DNA of 64,000 nt from Alopecurus myosuroides (lineage: Eukaryota; Streptophyta; Magnoliopsida; Poales; Poaceae). Both the position numbers and the translations under genes were made by a program. Positions 37,130-49,149 of this stretch are shown one piece after another (positions within the stretch are counted from its first letter, which is position 1; every line of letters begins with the position of its first letter). The stretch spans positions 239,224,833 to 239,288,832 of the forward strand of contig CM054060.1 of assembly GCA_028641055.1 (NCBI GenBank). The letters run 5' to 3'. Under the pieces are notes generated by a model, which was not told the origin of the DNA, ran no database searches, and saw only the letters and a list, made by a program, of their open reading frames with translations.

Positions 37130-39290
37130 AGATCTAGAAAACAGTAGTTTTCCTGTTTTTGTCTCTTTGTGTGCTCTTGATTGAAATGAATTTGTGTTTT
37201 ATTCAATCTTGCTTCCTAACTTATATGGAGTTGTTAGGACTTGTTATTATGTTGTTTTGTTACAATAAATCTACCATAGAAAGTGTGTGCATGATTGGAA
37301 ACTCGAATAAAAATGAAATAGCATTTGTTACCTTCTAGTTTATTATTTGGAAGTATTGTGAGAGCTAGATCTGTGTATACTTTCTTAGTATATTTTGTGC
37401 TATGTTTCCTTTGAGTCCAGTACCATTTAGGTACTGTTATTTTGATGCTTGTACCTCTGTTAGCATGCATGTCTCTTAATAGTAAAGCAGATGTAAGCAT
37501 TGCTATCAATATGCACTAGTATTGCTTCACTAGATTAAATAGCCTTATATTTTTATCTTGTATGCAAAGTTTTTTATGAGTAACCAGAGGCTTAGTACTA
37601 TTTTTCCTTGGTATTAGTAGGCCATAGCCCACTGGTCCCATTGCATTTTGGCTTGAGGATGAAAATCCCCAACCATACACATGTGTGAAAATAGCATGTT
37701 TCACTATGTGATTGATTTCTATTTTCCACCATGGAAAATATAATTGTTTGTTTTCACCTATGAAAGTGAGAAGTTTATTTCTTATTAATAAATACTAGTA
37801 TGTTTAGGTGTGATCCTTTTGTTAGCATAATATTCCTTAGGGGTATCATGTTAAGAAATGTTTCACTATCATGTGCTAAAATTAAATTGTTCGCAAATAA
37901 AATAAATTCCTCTTGATTGGTAGATTGTTTGTGAATAATTTTAAATTGAGTGTATGGATTTTTGAAAAGGTTTAGATAACTTTTCATTAATTGCATAGCT
38001 ACTGGTTGTGTGAGTTGTACCTTGCTTGTTTGCTAGTAATTGGTTAATGGAAAACAGAAATTACTAGAAGAAATTTCTGCATGCTTAATGGTTGATTCAT
38101 AAAATTACTCTGGTGCTTGTGCTTACTAACATGAGTAGGATTGGTGTACTGTTATTAGGTACACTTATATTCATGACTTTCTTGTTTAAGTTTAAACATC
38201 ATGATAGCATTGTTTGCTTCTCTAGGGCAAAACTAGTTTCACCACTAGAAAATGGTGGTTTTTGCTCTAGTATTACCCTCTTTTTATTTTATGAGTATAT
38301 GTGTGGATATAGCATGTTTAGAAAGTTATTACTTCTGTTATGATGCCATGAATTATTTAGTTGCATGTTCTATGGTTATAGGATATGATTATCTCTTATA
38401 GCATGCTGGTGTAGATTGTTCATACTAGTGTGTTATTTGTGGAGTCCTGTTTTTTTATGCCTGTGTAATAGGAGTTTTATCTTGTGTGAAGATGGTGTTT
38501 TAGAGTATCTTTATGATTGGATTCATTGGTTTTTAGCTACTGGTTGTTTGCTAATTGTTCATGATTGATGGATTCCAAAACCTCTAGTAAACAATAACCT
38601 AGTGAATAAATAGTCTATTCATCTATGGTGTTGTTTGCTTGCTTATTTGATTTTGTTTAAATGTTTTACCTTAGCATGAGTTTGTACTTGTGTTGTGATT
38701 GTGCTTAAGAGTATCTTATGAAACTAAAACATCCAACTAAAATCATGAATGTATTAAGTGATAGTTGCTTGTGGTGAGTAACACCCACTGCCGTGGGTAT
38801 TTGTTCTGTCTGTTTGTTTTACCTTAGCAACCTAACCTTTGCACCCACAAGCCATATTTTTAGCTTCTTATATACCTTGTTATGAGAGTGGTACACCACT
38901 CCATATGTGGTATGCAAGATGTGGGATATAGCTAGGAACTCATGTAATAATTGACGATACGTTTCCAGGTAGTTCTGCACTAACCTTAATTTTGTTTGTT
39001 TCTAAATCGTCCAAAACCCAAGGTGAGGAGACCCTGGTCAGGTCTCGTCAAACTAGGAAACAAAAGTTTTGGACCTAAAACAGTACTGGTGTACTTTTTA
39101 TAAAGTGAATAACCCCTACCTCACTCTTTCCTAAAAACCCAAGGGAAGATATACCGTATGAATAGTCAAAAGCTAGTAAGCACCAGAGGAGCTAGTTGGC
39201 AGTAGTGACGTTATCAGAAATTTTAAAATTGGCGGTTGAGTAAATTGATAGCTAGAGATTTTTTTTTTTTGAAGAATTTGCTAATTTAGG
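37130..39290 (+). mobile_element. long-LTR fragment (F), related to LTR B
   Basis: Landmarks occur in the same order as in LTR B: TCCAGTACCA at 37416 (32331 in B), a CCCACTGGT...ATTGCATTTT phrase near 37630 (32730 in B) and TATGAGAGTGG at 38881 (33627 in B). Identity looks moderate, so it is a related element and not the second LTR of B. Its left end is truncated, and its right end is cut by element D at 39291. Confidence 0.45.
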
Positions 39291-39751
39291 TGTAACATCC
39301 CAAGTATGAAAATCTCCCCCTAGATGTTTTATTTCTTGTTTATTATTGTTTTGCACCATGTCATCATAGTCATTGCTTTTTGTTTGCATTTGATTTCATT
39401 TGTTTTCATTTGTTTCCATCTGTTTTCTATTTGAATTCCAAACAAAAATTCAAACCTTTATTCATACTTGTTATGTTACATGTTTCAAATAAGATCTACA
39501 AAACAAACAAATAATTTGTTTCTTTAAACTTGGAATCAAAAACTAAATTTTTGGCTTAACTTTCATTTATTCTTTTGATACCAAAAAATTGCTCAAATCA
39601 TTTAATTTCCAAACAACAACATCAATTAAATATACTTGAAAAACAAATGTTTGTTTTAAGGTGTTGTTACAAAAACAAAACAATACAAAATTATTCCAAA
39701 ATTGGCTAACCCCTAAAACCATTTGTTTTCTCTCCCTTTTCCCAAATCTGC

Positions 39752-39786
<35 letters not shown>

Positions 39787-40201
39787 GGAGAGGGGGAATA
39801 GAGCAACCAGCCAATTGGGCCAGCCCAACTGCCCTAGGCCTGGTACCCCTCACGGTCACCCCTAACCTCCTGTACGGAGTTCATCCTCAACGCCCACGTC
39901 GACAAGGTACAGGGAGGAACGGCCGATCCGAGCTCCCCTCCCCCCTTAAGAATCCAGGACCTCGAGCTCCCCCTCCTCGTTGCCCTAATCCTCCCCTCTT
40001 TCCTCTCGATGCCGCCGTCTCCTCCTCTCTCGCTGCACGCCCTCGTCTCTGTTCTGAACGAACACACCGAGCTCCTCCATCACGGCCGCCTTCCCTCTCC
40101 GGTGACCGCCGCCATGGTGCCCTCCCGGCTGTGCTTGGGCCGGGAACGGAACCGCCCGGTTCCCCTCGTCCTCGCCGTGCCCTCGGTTCTCCCCGAGGTG
40201 C
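39291..40201 (+). repeat. 5' LTR of element D, left piece
   Basis: Starts TGTAACATCCCAAGTATG and matches 63114-64000 nearly throughout, including the GC-rich end. It contains a run of about 28 A's near 39,751. It is cut after GGTGC by element C and resumes at 54662. Short ORFs in the GC-rich part recur in the 3' LTR and are not genes. Confidence 0.9.
40197..40201. repeat. target-site duplication of C, left copy
   Basis: GGTGC, identical to 54657-54661. Confidence 0.92.
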
Positions 40202-43200
40202 TGTCGCACCCCAAGGTTTCTAGAGGATACTCATCGCACGAACTGGAAGTCAGGTGCTTGGATTATGGGGCATACATGCTCCCACGTCCCAGCTTCCTGG
40301 TAGGCCTGCGCTTATGCGCGACAACACAAGCCCTGCTTCCACCGTCGAAGTAAACTATCCGCTAGGAACCTAAAGGCACTACTGTCGACGTACTTCATAA
40401 TCAAACACACACGGTACGTCAACAGTTTAGTACGAATGATAGCACAGAATGTCTCTACGACACAAAAGAATGAAATAAGTGCAACTGGCCTTCACTAAGG
40501 CAGAAAATATCGAATACAGTCATCCAGAGGACACATGTCCCAACATATCATCCATTACAACAGCGGAAGCAATCAAAGGGGTCTGAGTACAGACAAATCC
40601 ATGGCTTAAGAAGCCGGAGAAAATAAAGAAAAGCGAAGCCCATCCACGTAGGTCTGGATCCTGCCCTGGTCCAGCTAACTACTCGTCTGCAGCGTCATCG
40701 AACTCCACAAAGTAGCCATCCTGGGAAGCATCGTAGTCGTAGTCGTACTCTGCGTAAACCACAGCCCCAACGGGGTCAGTACATCCAAGTACTGGCAAGC
40801 AAGACTCACAGTTCATCAAGGAGTTACCCGTCAACACAAGCATTGATGCTTGGGATCAACGGAAGAAAGGGGTGATATAAAAGTTGCTGCTGGCTGCTCT
40901 AACCAACTACAGAATATAACTACAAATTCCGGCTAACAGAAAAGATAAGATCGAGGATTGTAACCAACTGAAAGATAACGTCAACCAAACCCATCCTGGA
41001 CCTCGCCCCTTATCCAAAGAAGCAATCCGAGGATAACTCACGCAGTTGTGATAAGGTGAATCAAGTTATTGTGTGAATAACCTATTACTAGTCAGGTTAT
41101 TAATCATTGGGTGAAACATGATTGATCATTATGTTGAAGTTGTCCTGAGTACTTGTTAGCCAGTACTTTCACCAAGTAATCCATAACCGCGGAAAACACG
41201 ACTTCTCGAGAAGATTATCCCTGCAGGGTTGCACCAATTTGGCCGTACACTCATGAATATCCCGCCAGATGGGATGCCTCCCACCAAGCGGGGCACTCAA
41301 CACAACCAACCATTCTTCGCATCAAGCCCAAAGAACCTTGGGCGCACGGCTAATCAAGCCCAGAAGAAAATGGACCATCATAGCACTCTAAGACCGTGTC
41401 CCCCTATATGCCGACTACGAAAGTTCCACCCTGCGCTGGGCTCGCAAAAACATGCATGCGGCAAATGGAAAACACGAACTAAATGAGGCGATTTGGACGA
41501 GATGCGAATCAGGTCAAGTTGAGGGGGGCGCCCATACTCGCTTCCCAAATGCGGGTAGTGCGCTCATCATGGATCAGTAGACAAGACCCTTTTCCTATTA
41601 GGGTCGACACTAGCAGGCTCCAAAACCACTCATGGGCCTCCTGCCGGTGCCTTATCATCAAATTATTATTACCATTAGCAATTAACAGGATTGATTGATT
41701 AATAACGAGCCCCGGTACAAATAATAAGATAGTAAAAGTAGTAACCGACAACAGACTCGAGTAAAAGCAACCCTAAGCATGCTAGATAAGAACAGGCACA
41801 AGCAATGGCTGTAGGTATGGAGATGGTGGCAATATCATGGCTCAAGGTGTCATGTGATGGGTTCGGAGAACAAGCAACGATACATAGGGCTAGCAATAGT
41901 AGACAAAAAGATAGTATCGACAACAAGTGTGGAAAGGAACTCGATGATTCATGTGAGTGATAACTTGCCTGGCAGCTCAGCCTCGTACTGGGCTAGGTCC
42001 TGAGTAGTGGTGTCGTAAGGCTCGTCGGTACCAACGTCGTCGTCTAACCGAGAAGAAGCAAAACAACAACGAAGGAAGACGGGCAATCAATACATGGCAT
42101 AGGTGCACAAACATTGGATGATGCATGTCATGTTTAATAGATGCACCAAAATAACTTGCTTGACATGAAACACAAATTTAAATGGATTCCATATGCAAAG
42201 GGGTGCATATGGAAGCCCATGCTTGGAGTTGGATTAATTGTTCTATCACTAAGCATTAGGTGTAGTTGAATTAGTATGATGCATGCATGATGAGGAACAA
42301 TAAGATAACAAAATTAAAGGCAATTGGAATGATAGTTAACAATTTAGGAAAGCATTTATCAAATTTGGAATTTTGTTACTTAAACATGGCACACAAGTAA
42401 ATGTTGTTATCATCAAGTTAAAGGGTGCAAAACAAAATACAAATTTTATATTTGAAAAGTTTATCAAATTTTAGTTGGATTACATGTTTCACAATTTGAA
42501 ATTGGACTTAGGATTAATTATTTATGAATTAAACAAAATTAAACAATTTTTAATTGAATTAAACAAGGATTAAATAGTTTAGGAAATTTAAATTGTTCAA
42601 ACCAGAAAACAAATTTTATATTTGAATGGAGCATTCAAAATGGTGTGAAAAACATATTTTATTTGTATTATTTGAAAACAGTATGAATTAGTTATGAATT
42701 ATTTCAATTTGCATTTGAATTATTCAAATTTGAAATTTAAAAGTATTTTGAAAATTCAAAACAGAACACAAATGGAATATTTGGATAGACTAGGAAATCT
42801 AGATCAAGTTTCATATAAAGTTTGTGTTTATATGAATTACAGAACGAAAGATATTAACTTTTGAAGTTTTGGTTTAATTCTGCTATTTAAAAAAAAATAG
42901 GAAAAACAAAACAGATGTGTGTTTATTCGATTGTACCGCACTGGGGTTAACCCCCAGTCACTGCCCAGTGGGCCACGGGAGCGCACTGTGCCCACGTGGC
43001 TCCCAGGGAGGCTTACGGGTGGGCCTCTGCGAGGGGCAAAATCCCCAAAAGAAAACCGGCGCAGCGGGGGCTCGAACCCCCGACCTGGCCCTAAGCGCGC
43101 GGTGTCTGAACCACTACGGTGTGTTCGCATCATTCGACAGGGATACATGTGCGGGCAAGGTAAGGTTCAACGCGAGTGTTAACTGAAGTTAACTGACGAC

Positions 43201-44511
43201 CGCTCGTTTCCTCGACAGCAGGCAGAGCTCGACTGACAGCGTTCGCCGGCGGGAGGAACACGGTTGCCGTGCTCGATGCAGTGCGCGCGCGCGTGCAAGG
43301 GAAGGGGTACTGATACGTGCAGCGTGGAGAGCAGAGGGAGAGGGAAACGAGCAGCGGGCGAGCTCACCGCGGGTAGTCTCGTGGCAGAGGTTCAGTCGAC
43401 GGGCATAAAAGTGGCGGCCTTCTCCGGCACGGCGCGGCCGATCTGGTCCTCCTCGGGCTCCCCTAAGGTGTCGACGACGAAGGTGGAGCTGGGGGCTACC
43501 AATTCCCGTGGTTAGTTGGGGTGGAAGAGGGATGAGGTGGTGGCGATCTCGGAGGTTTCAGAGCTTTGGCCGGGTTCAGAAGAGGGACAGAGAGAACGTG
43601 GACGAGAGGGTAGCGATGGCGGCGATGGAAGGAGGGCTAGGGCCTAGGGTTTTCGGCCGGGGGGGTGGACGCCGCGGTGTTTTATCGTGGCTTAGGTGCT
43701 GTACGGCGCGCCATCGGAGGGTTCTGGGAGGCGATCGACGGAGGAGAGGGCGTCGTACGCCATGACGCCAGCACGGGGAGGACGACAACGACCCGAGGGG
43801 AAAGGTACCGGGCCAAGGGGATAAAACGGGCTGGGCCCTAGCTGCTGCGCTGCTCTCCTCTCTGCAGTTTTTTTTTTTTTTTCTGTTTCTATATTATTTT
43901 TTTTGCTGAAAACGAAAAAGGGAAGGAAAAGATAAGGTTTTGGTTAGAATAAATTCCAGGAAAAATTAGTTAGGCTATTTAGTTAATTAGTAACCACATT
44001 GCAAAAGTGGATTTCAAAAATTGTAATTTAAAGTGGGGTTTTGTATTTGAAACTAAATTAGAGGGATTGTTTTATTTATTAACTCATTAATAAAAACATG
44101 TAGTTGACTAGGGTTACCCCTAGATTAAAATTGACTTTTAGGATCACAAGCATGTGGTGAATTGTTATGTTTTCAAAAGAGTGCTGATTTGAAAATTGGT
44201 TTGAAATGGAAAATGATTTAGGAGGTAATGATTTAATTGATTTGATAATTGGTTTGATTAAAGCAACAATTTGAGAAGTGGAAAACAAGGAATAAAAGGG
44301 TTGTTTTTATTTGTTATTTTGGTTACAAAAGTTGTAACAGAGCAAGTATGAAACCATGTTTGAAAAAGGTTTGAATTTGAGTTGTGAAAACAGAATAAAA
44401 CAGATGGAAAACAAATGCAAACAACAAGTAAATATGATGACATGATGCATTGCTTGAAATAAAACAAAGGACAAAGCATTCTAGGGGTATTTTCATACTT
44501 GGGATGTTACA
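40202..44511 (-). repeat. 3' LTR of element C
   Basis: 4310 bp. Compared with 50343-54656, I see substitutions only near 41211, 42521, 42584, 43149, 43398 and 43597, plus length changes in the T-runs near 43,870-43,900. ORFs inside (for example 43508-43765) recur in the other LTR and are not genes. Confidence 0.95.
43056..43128 (-). other. tRNA-like segment in the LTR of C (3' copy)
   Basis: On the minus strand a GGTTCGAGCCC motif matches the Pol III B box and sits in a G5/C5 hairpin like a T arm. About 30 bases upstream, CGTAGTGGTTCAGACACC resembles an A box/D arm. The acceptor stem does not close, so it is not a functional tRNA; it looks like a tRNA-derived or SINE-like insertion. The same segment is at 53197-53269. 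Confidence 0.4.
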
Positions 44512-44525
44512 AAACGCCCCCCCTT
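44512..44525 (-). other. polypurine tract of element C
   Basis: AAGGGGGGGCGTTT on the minus strand, directly before the 3' LTR, is the plus-strand primer. The same tract precedes the 3' LTR of D at 63100-63113. Confidence 0.85.
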
Positions 44526-44549
44526 GAAGGAATCGCGCCCCGAGATTCC

Positions 44550-47500
44550 CTACTGAGAAATGAACAGGTCCGGATACTTCTTGCGAAGATCCTCCTCGGT
44601 CTCCCATGTTGCCTCTTTATCGGAATGATGCGACCATTGGACTTTCAAGAACTTGGTGCTCTTGTTGCGAGTCTTACGCTCGGTCTCATCGAGAATACGA
44701 ATAGGGTGCTCCTCATAAGATAGATCATCTTGCAGCTCAATGGAATCATGATCAACTGCACGATCTGGATCTTTGAAACACTTCTTGAGTTGTGACACGT
44801 GGAACACATCGTGCACTTTGGAAAGTTTTTCTGGAAGTTCAAGACGATAAGCATTCTCTGCACGTCTTGAGAGGATGTTGAAAGGGCCAATGTATCTTGG
44901 TGCAAGCTTTCCTTTCACACCAAAACGATGAGTGCCTCTGAGGGGAGTTACACGGAGATATGCCTTATCACCAGGTGCATAGACCATATCCCTGTGCTTG
45001 CTATCATAATAGCTCTTCTGACGAGACTGAGCAATCCTGAGATTGTCACGAATGATACGAACTTTCTCCTCGGCTTCCTTAACAATGTCAGGGCCTAAAA
45101 GTGAACGTTCACCAGGTCCAGACCAATTGATTGGACTCCTGCATCTGCGACCATACAGTGCCTCAAATGGTGCCATGCCTAGGCTTGCCTGGTAGCTGTT
45201 GTTGTAGGAGAATTCAGCATATGGAAGGCAATCCTCCCATTTCATGCCAAAGGAGAGACCACATGCTCTGAGCATATCCTCGAGAATCTGATTGACTCTT
45301 TCGACTTGCCCCTGAGACTGAGGGTGGTAAGCTGTGCTGAACAGAAGTTTAGTGCCCAATGCTTCTTGAAAGCTTTTCCAGAAATGAGAAGTGAAAATAC
45401 TTCCACGGTCTGAGCTTATTTCCAATGGAACACCATGAAGGGGAACAACCTTTGCTGTGTAGAGCTCTGCTAACTGGCTAGCTGAGATAGTTTCCTTTAC
45501 AGCATAGAAGTGAGCAACCTTAGTGAGACGATCAATAACAACGAAGATTGCATCGTTGCCCTTTTTGGACTTTGGAAACCCAGTAACGAAGTCCATTTCA
45601 ATCATGTCCCACTTCCACTCAGGAATTTTCAGAGGTTGGAGTAGACCTGCTGTCTTCTGATGGACTGCCTTAACACGTTGACAAACGTCGCATTCAGAAA
45701 CGTATTGAGCAATTTCACGTTTCATGCCAGACCACCAATACAGAGTCTTGAGATCCTGGTACATCTTTGTACTTCCAGGGTGAATGGATAGAGGAGTTTC
45801 ATGAGCCTCCTTGAGAATGATATCCTTGAGACTTTGAATCTGAGGGACTGCAATGCGTCCTTCGAAGAACACAGTTCCCTTGTCATCAATTGAGAAGGAC
45901 TTGAATTTATCATTGCCCTCCTTAATGTGATCCACAATCTTCTTGATTTCATTATCACGAAGTTGTTCAGAACGAATCTTGTCCTCGAGAGTTGGACTGG
46001 CTGTCAAGCTAGCAAGGTATCCTTCCGGAACAAGACCAAGGTTCAGCTTCTGGAATTCTTCATGAAGTGGAGGTTGGCTTTCCATGATCATGAGATTATT
46101 GCAATAGGATTTGCGACTGAGAGCATCGGCCATAACATTAGCCTTGCCTGGAGTGTAAGAAATGGTGAGATCAAAGTCTTTAATCTTCTCAATCCATCTC
46201 CTTTGCCTGAGGTTCAGATCTGGCTGAGTGAAGATGTATTTCAGACTCTTATGATCGGAAAAGATTTCAGTTTTGTTACCCAACAAGTATTGTCTCCATT
46301 TCTTGAGGGCAAACACAACTGCTGCAAGTTCAAGATCATGAGTGGGATAGTTTTGCTCATGTGGGTTCAACTGACGTGAAGCATAAGCCACAACTTGACG
46401 TTCTTGCATAAGAACTGCTCCTAGGCCTTGGAGAGATGCATCACAGAATATCTGGAAAGGTTTGGTGGTGTCGGGGCCAACTAGAACAGGTGTTGAAGTG
46501 AGTTTAGTCTTCAGGAGGTTGAAACTCTCATCACATTGTGGAGTCCAAACGAACTTTTTGTCCTTCTTTGTGAGATCAGTGAGAGGTTTAGCAATCTTGG
46601 AAAAGTTTTGGACGAAACGACGGCAATAGCTAGCCAAGCCAAGAAAGCTTCTAACTTGTTTCACCGTCTTAGGGGGTTTCCAATCAACAATTGCCTTAAC
46701 CTTTTCAGGATCAATGGCAATGCCCTTGGCAGAGATTATATGACCAAGATATGCAACTTCTGGAATCCAGAACTCACATTTGGAAAACTTGGCATACAAA
46801 CGATGCTCGCGAAGTTTCATGAGAGTGAGACGAAGGTGTTCTCCATGCTCTTCCTCGGATTTTGAGTAGACTAGAATGTCATCAAGATATACCACAACGA
46901 ACTTGTCGAGGTATTCATGGAAGACAGAATTCATGAGTCTTGAGAACGTTGCCGGTGCATTGGTGAGACCAAAGGACATGACGGTGTATTCATATAGACC
47001 GTACCGAGTAGTGAAAGCTGTCTTAGGAATATCTTCCTTTCTGATCTTTATCTGATGGTAACCCATCCTCAAGTCCAACTTTGAGAATATTGAGGCTCCA
47101 GCAAGTTGATCAAAAAGATCATCGATACGAGGAAGTGGATACTTGTTCTTGATTGTTTTCTCGTTGAGAGGACGATAGTCAACCACGAGTCTTTTTGTTT
47201 GATCCTTCTTGGCAACAAACAGAGTTGGGCAACCCCAAGCGGAGGAACTAGGCTGAATGAAACCTTTGTCCATATACATATCGATTTGCTCCTTCAACAA
47301 TTTCAGTTCAGGAGGAGCTATCTTATATGGATGCTTAGAGATTGGAGCAGTACCTGGCTCAAGCTCGATCACGAACTCAACTGCTCTGTCCGGAGGCATC
47401 CCTGGCAACTCTTCTGGAAAGACGTCAGGGAACTCACAAACCACCGGAACATTTTCAATTGCCGGAAGGGGTTTGGCATCGAGGCTGAACAGCTGAACAG

Positions 47501-48938
47501 AAGTTGATCCATATGGAGAATAGACTATCTGGCCTGAAGTGTGGGAGAGAGTTATTGACTTTTGAGCACAGTCAATTTTAGCTTTGTGGGTCTTCAACCA
47601 ATCCATACCCAGAATGACATCAATGTCAGAATTTCCCAGCAACATGAGTGAAGCAAGGAATACACGACCTCCAATTAGGATCTGATTGTCCATGCTTATC
47701 TTGGAAGTAATCATTTTATTTCCCGGAGAGTGCACATAGATTTGATTGCTTAGCGGAACCAGAGCTAAATTGTACGTTGTAGCAAAGATCTTTGACACAA
47801 ACGAATGCGATGCTCCAGTATCAAACAACACTTTAGCTGGAATAGAGTTTACGGGTAATATACCGAGAACGACGTCAGCAGCCTCCTCGGCTTTGTCGGC
47901 CTTGATATGGTTCACCCTCGCGTTCCTCCCGACAGGCCTATTGTTGGAGTTGAAGGCTTTAGCCGGAGGAGCACGAACCATAGCCTGGTTGGTGTTGGGG
48001 CGAGGAGGTAGGGGTAGCTGCTTCTGAGTGCACTTGTCAGCATAATGTCCAGTATCCTTGCACTTGTAGCAAGTGACGATACGAGAAGGACCTGGCCTTG
48101 GCTGCCCCATCGGGAACCTCTGACCCTGCATCTGAGATGGGTTGGGTGGGCGGGGACCAAAGCCTGGAGAAGCTTGGGCATTTGGAGCCCGAGTGACAGC
48201 ACCATTTGGCACCCAGATGCGGCGCTTCTGCGGAGGGGTGGTCATGTTGGAGGAGGAACCACCCTCACGCGAGTGCTTGCGCGACTCTTCGAACGCCTTG
48301 CGCCCATTCTCCTCATTGAGCGCGGTGTTCACAAGCTCCACGAAGTCCTTGCACTTGATGTTTGTGAGAGCGTACTTCAGTTCCGGGTTAAAACCTCGGT
48401 GGAACCTTGCCATCTTCTTGGCTTCGGTGGACACTTCGTCACCAGCGTACCGAGCGAGACGATTGAACTCGTTCTGGTAGCCGAGAACGTCCAGCTTGCC
48501 CTGTCTGAGAGAGCAGAATTCCTCACGCATCTTTTCCATGAGACCATCCGGGATGTGGTGCTTCAGGAAGGCATCTCTGAAACATCCCCAGTTGATAGGA
48601 AAGCCAGCCCTCATGGCCTGGTAGTTCTCCCACCAAGTAGCTGCCTGACCCTTCAGTAGGTAGGTGGCGTACTTGACCTTATCCTCTTCAGCAACATGAG
48701 CTATCTCCAGAGCTCTTGCTACGTCACGGATCCAGTCATCAGCATCCAGGGGCTCACGTGTTGTCACGAAAGCTTTTGGGCCCAAGCTGAGGAAGTCCTT
48801 GATGGTGACCCTTGGAGCATTCTGGTTGTGTTGCTGGTTAGCCTGGATCTGGGCCATCTGTGTCACCACTTGGGTCATCTGAGCCAACAGCTCCCCCATT
48901 GGTGGTGGCGGAGGTGGGTTGTTCCTGGTTGGAGGCAT
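44550..48938 (-). CDS. gag-pol: gag-pol polyprotein of element C, intact
   Basis: 1462 codons without a stop. Gag core about 60-210; CCHC zinc knuckle 290-303 ([14 protein letters not shown]); aspartic protease with DTGAS at 373-377; reverse transcriptase about 500-720 with YLDD at 684-687; RNase H with Asp833, Glu870, Asp895, Asp938; integrase with His1046, His1053, Cys1083, Cys1086 and Asp1116, Asp1177, Glu1213 (DD35E); GPY/F-like stretch; chromodomain about 1412-1460 ([21 protein letters not shown]). All catalytic residues I can place are present. The length and single-frame gag-pol fusion suit Tekay-type chromoviruses, whose chromodomain guides insertion into heterochromatin. The ATG at 48936-48938 follows a TTCTGTTCAG acceptor-like run, as in D. 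Confidence 0.97.
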   Translation of the reverse strand: MPPTRNNPPPPPPMGELLAQMTQVVTQMAQIQANQQHNQNAPRVTIKDFLSLGPKAFVTTREPLDADDWIRDVARALEIAHVAEEDKVKYATYLLKGQAATWWENYQAMRAGFPINWGCFRDAFLKHHIPDGLMEKMREEFCSLRQGKLDVLGYQNEFNRLARYAGDEVSTEAKKMARFHRGFNPELKYALTNIKCKDFVELVNTALNEENGRKAFEESRKHSREGGSSSNMTTPPQKRRIWVPNGAVTRAPNAQASPGFGPRPPNPSQMQGQRFPMGQPRPGPSRIVTCYKCKDTGHYADKCTQKQLPLPPRPNTNQAMVRAPPAKAFNSNNRPVGRNARVNHIKADKAEEAADVVLGILPVNSIPAKVLFDTGASHSFVSKIFATTYNLALVPLSNQIYVHSPGNKMITSKISMDNQILIGGRVFLASLMLLGNSDIDVILGMDWLKTHKAKIDCAQKSITLSHTSGQIVYSPYGSTSVQLFSLDAKPLPAIENVPVVCEFPDVFPEELPGMPPDRAVEFVIELEPGTAPISKHPYKIAPPELKLLKEQIDMYMDKGFIQPSSSAWGCPTLFVAKKDQTKRLVVDYRPLNEKTIKNKYPLPRIDDLFDQLAGASIFSKLDLRMGYHQIKIRKEDIPKTAFTTRYGLYEYTVMSFGLTNAPATFSRLMNSVFHEYLDKFVVVYLDDILVYSKSEEEHGEHLRLTLMKLREHRLYAKFSKCEFWIPEVAYLGHIISAKGIAIDPEKVKAIVDWKPPKTVKQVRSFLGLASYCRRFVQNFSKIAKPLTDLTKKDKKFVWTPQCDESFNLLKTKLTSTPVLVGPDTTKPFQIFCDASLQGLGAVLMQERQVVAYASRQLNPHEQNYPTHDLELAAVVFALKKWRQYLLGNKTEIFSDHKSLKYIFTQPDLNLRQRRWIEKIKDFDLTISYTPGKANVMADALSRKSYCNNLMIMESQPPLHEEFQKLNLGLVPEGYLASLTASPTLEDKIRSEQLRDNEIKKIVDHIKEGNDKFKSFSIDDKGTVFFEGRIAVPQIQSLKDIILKEAHETPLSIHPGSTKMYQDLKTLYWWSGMKREIAQYVSECDVCQRVKAVHQKTAGLLQPLKIPEWKWDMIEMDFVTGFPKSKKGNDAIFVVIDRLTKVAHFYAVKETISASQLAELYTAKVVPLHGVPLEISSDRGSIFTSHFWKSFQEALGTKLLFSTAYHPQSQGQVERVNQILEDMLRACGLSFGMKWEDCLPYAEFSYNNSYQASLGMAPFEALYGRRCRSPINWSGPGERSLLGPDIVKEAEEKVRIIRDNLRIAQSRQKSYYDSKHRDMVYAPGDKAYLRVTPLRGTHRFGVKGKLAPRYIGPFNILSRRAENAYRLELPEKLSKVHDVFHVSQLKKCFKDPDRAVDHDSIELQDDLSYEEHPIRILDETERKTRNKSTKFLKVQWSHHSDKEATWETEEDLRKKYPDLFISQ

Positions 48939-49149
48939 CCTGAACAGAAATTCATTTTAGCACAACAACAGAAAAGGATAGACTTGGTAACCGAAAGATA
49001 GATTATTCCGACGCATGAATAGATAACCAACAGGTACATCATCACATGTTCAAATACATCAGAATATCCAACAGACCAATACATGGTTCGAAAACGAAAG
49101 GATAAACTAGACACAGCTAGTACTGGATACAACGGTACTCCCATGCTCA
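48939..49149 (-). other. spacer between extra ORF and gag in C
   Basis: About 210 bases, T-rich on the element strand, ending TTCTGTTCAG directly before the gag ATG. It looks like the 3' part of an intron or a translated-leader spacer. No ORF of note. Confidence 0.4.

Noticed and set aside
40009..40353. 114-codon plus-strand ORF at the D/C junction
   Set aside because: It starts in LTR D and runs into LTR C across the insertion point, so it is accidental.
43508..43765. Gly/Arg-rich ORFs in the GC core of the C LTRs (also 53649-53906)
   Set aside because: They overlap opposite-strand ORFs, are present only because the LTRs are near-identical and have no recognisable domain.
45927..48659. Long plus-strand ORFs opposite the pol of C (up to 204 codons)
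   Set aside because: They are shadows of the conserved pol frame on the other strand.
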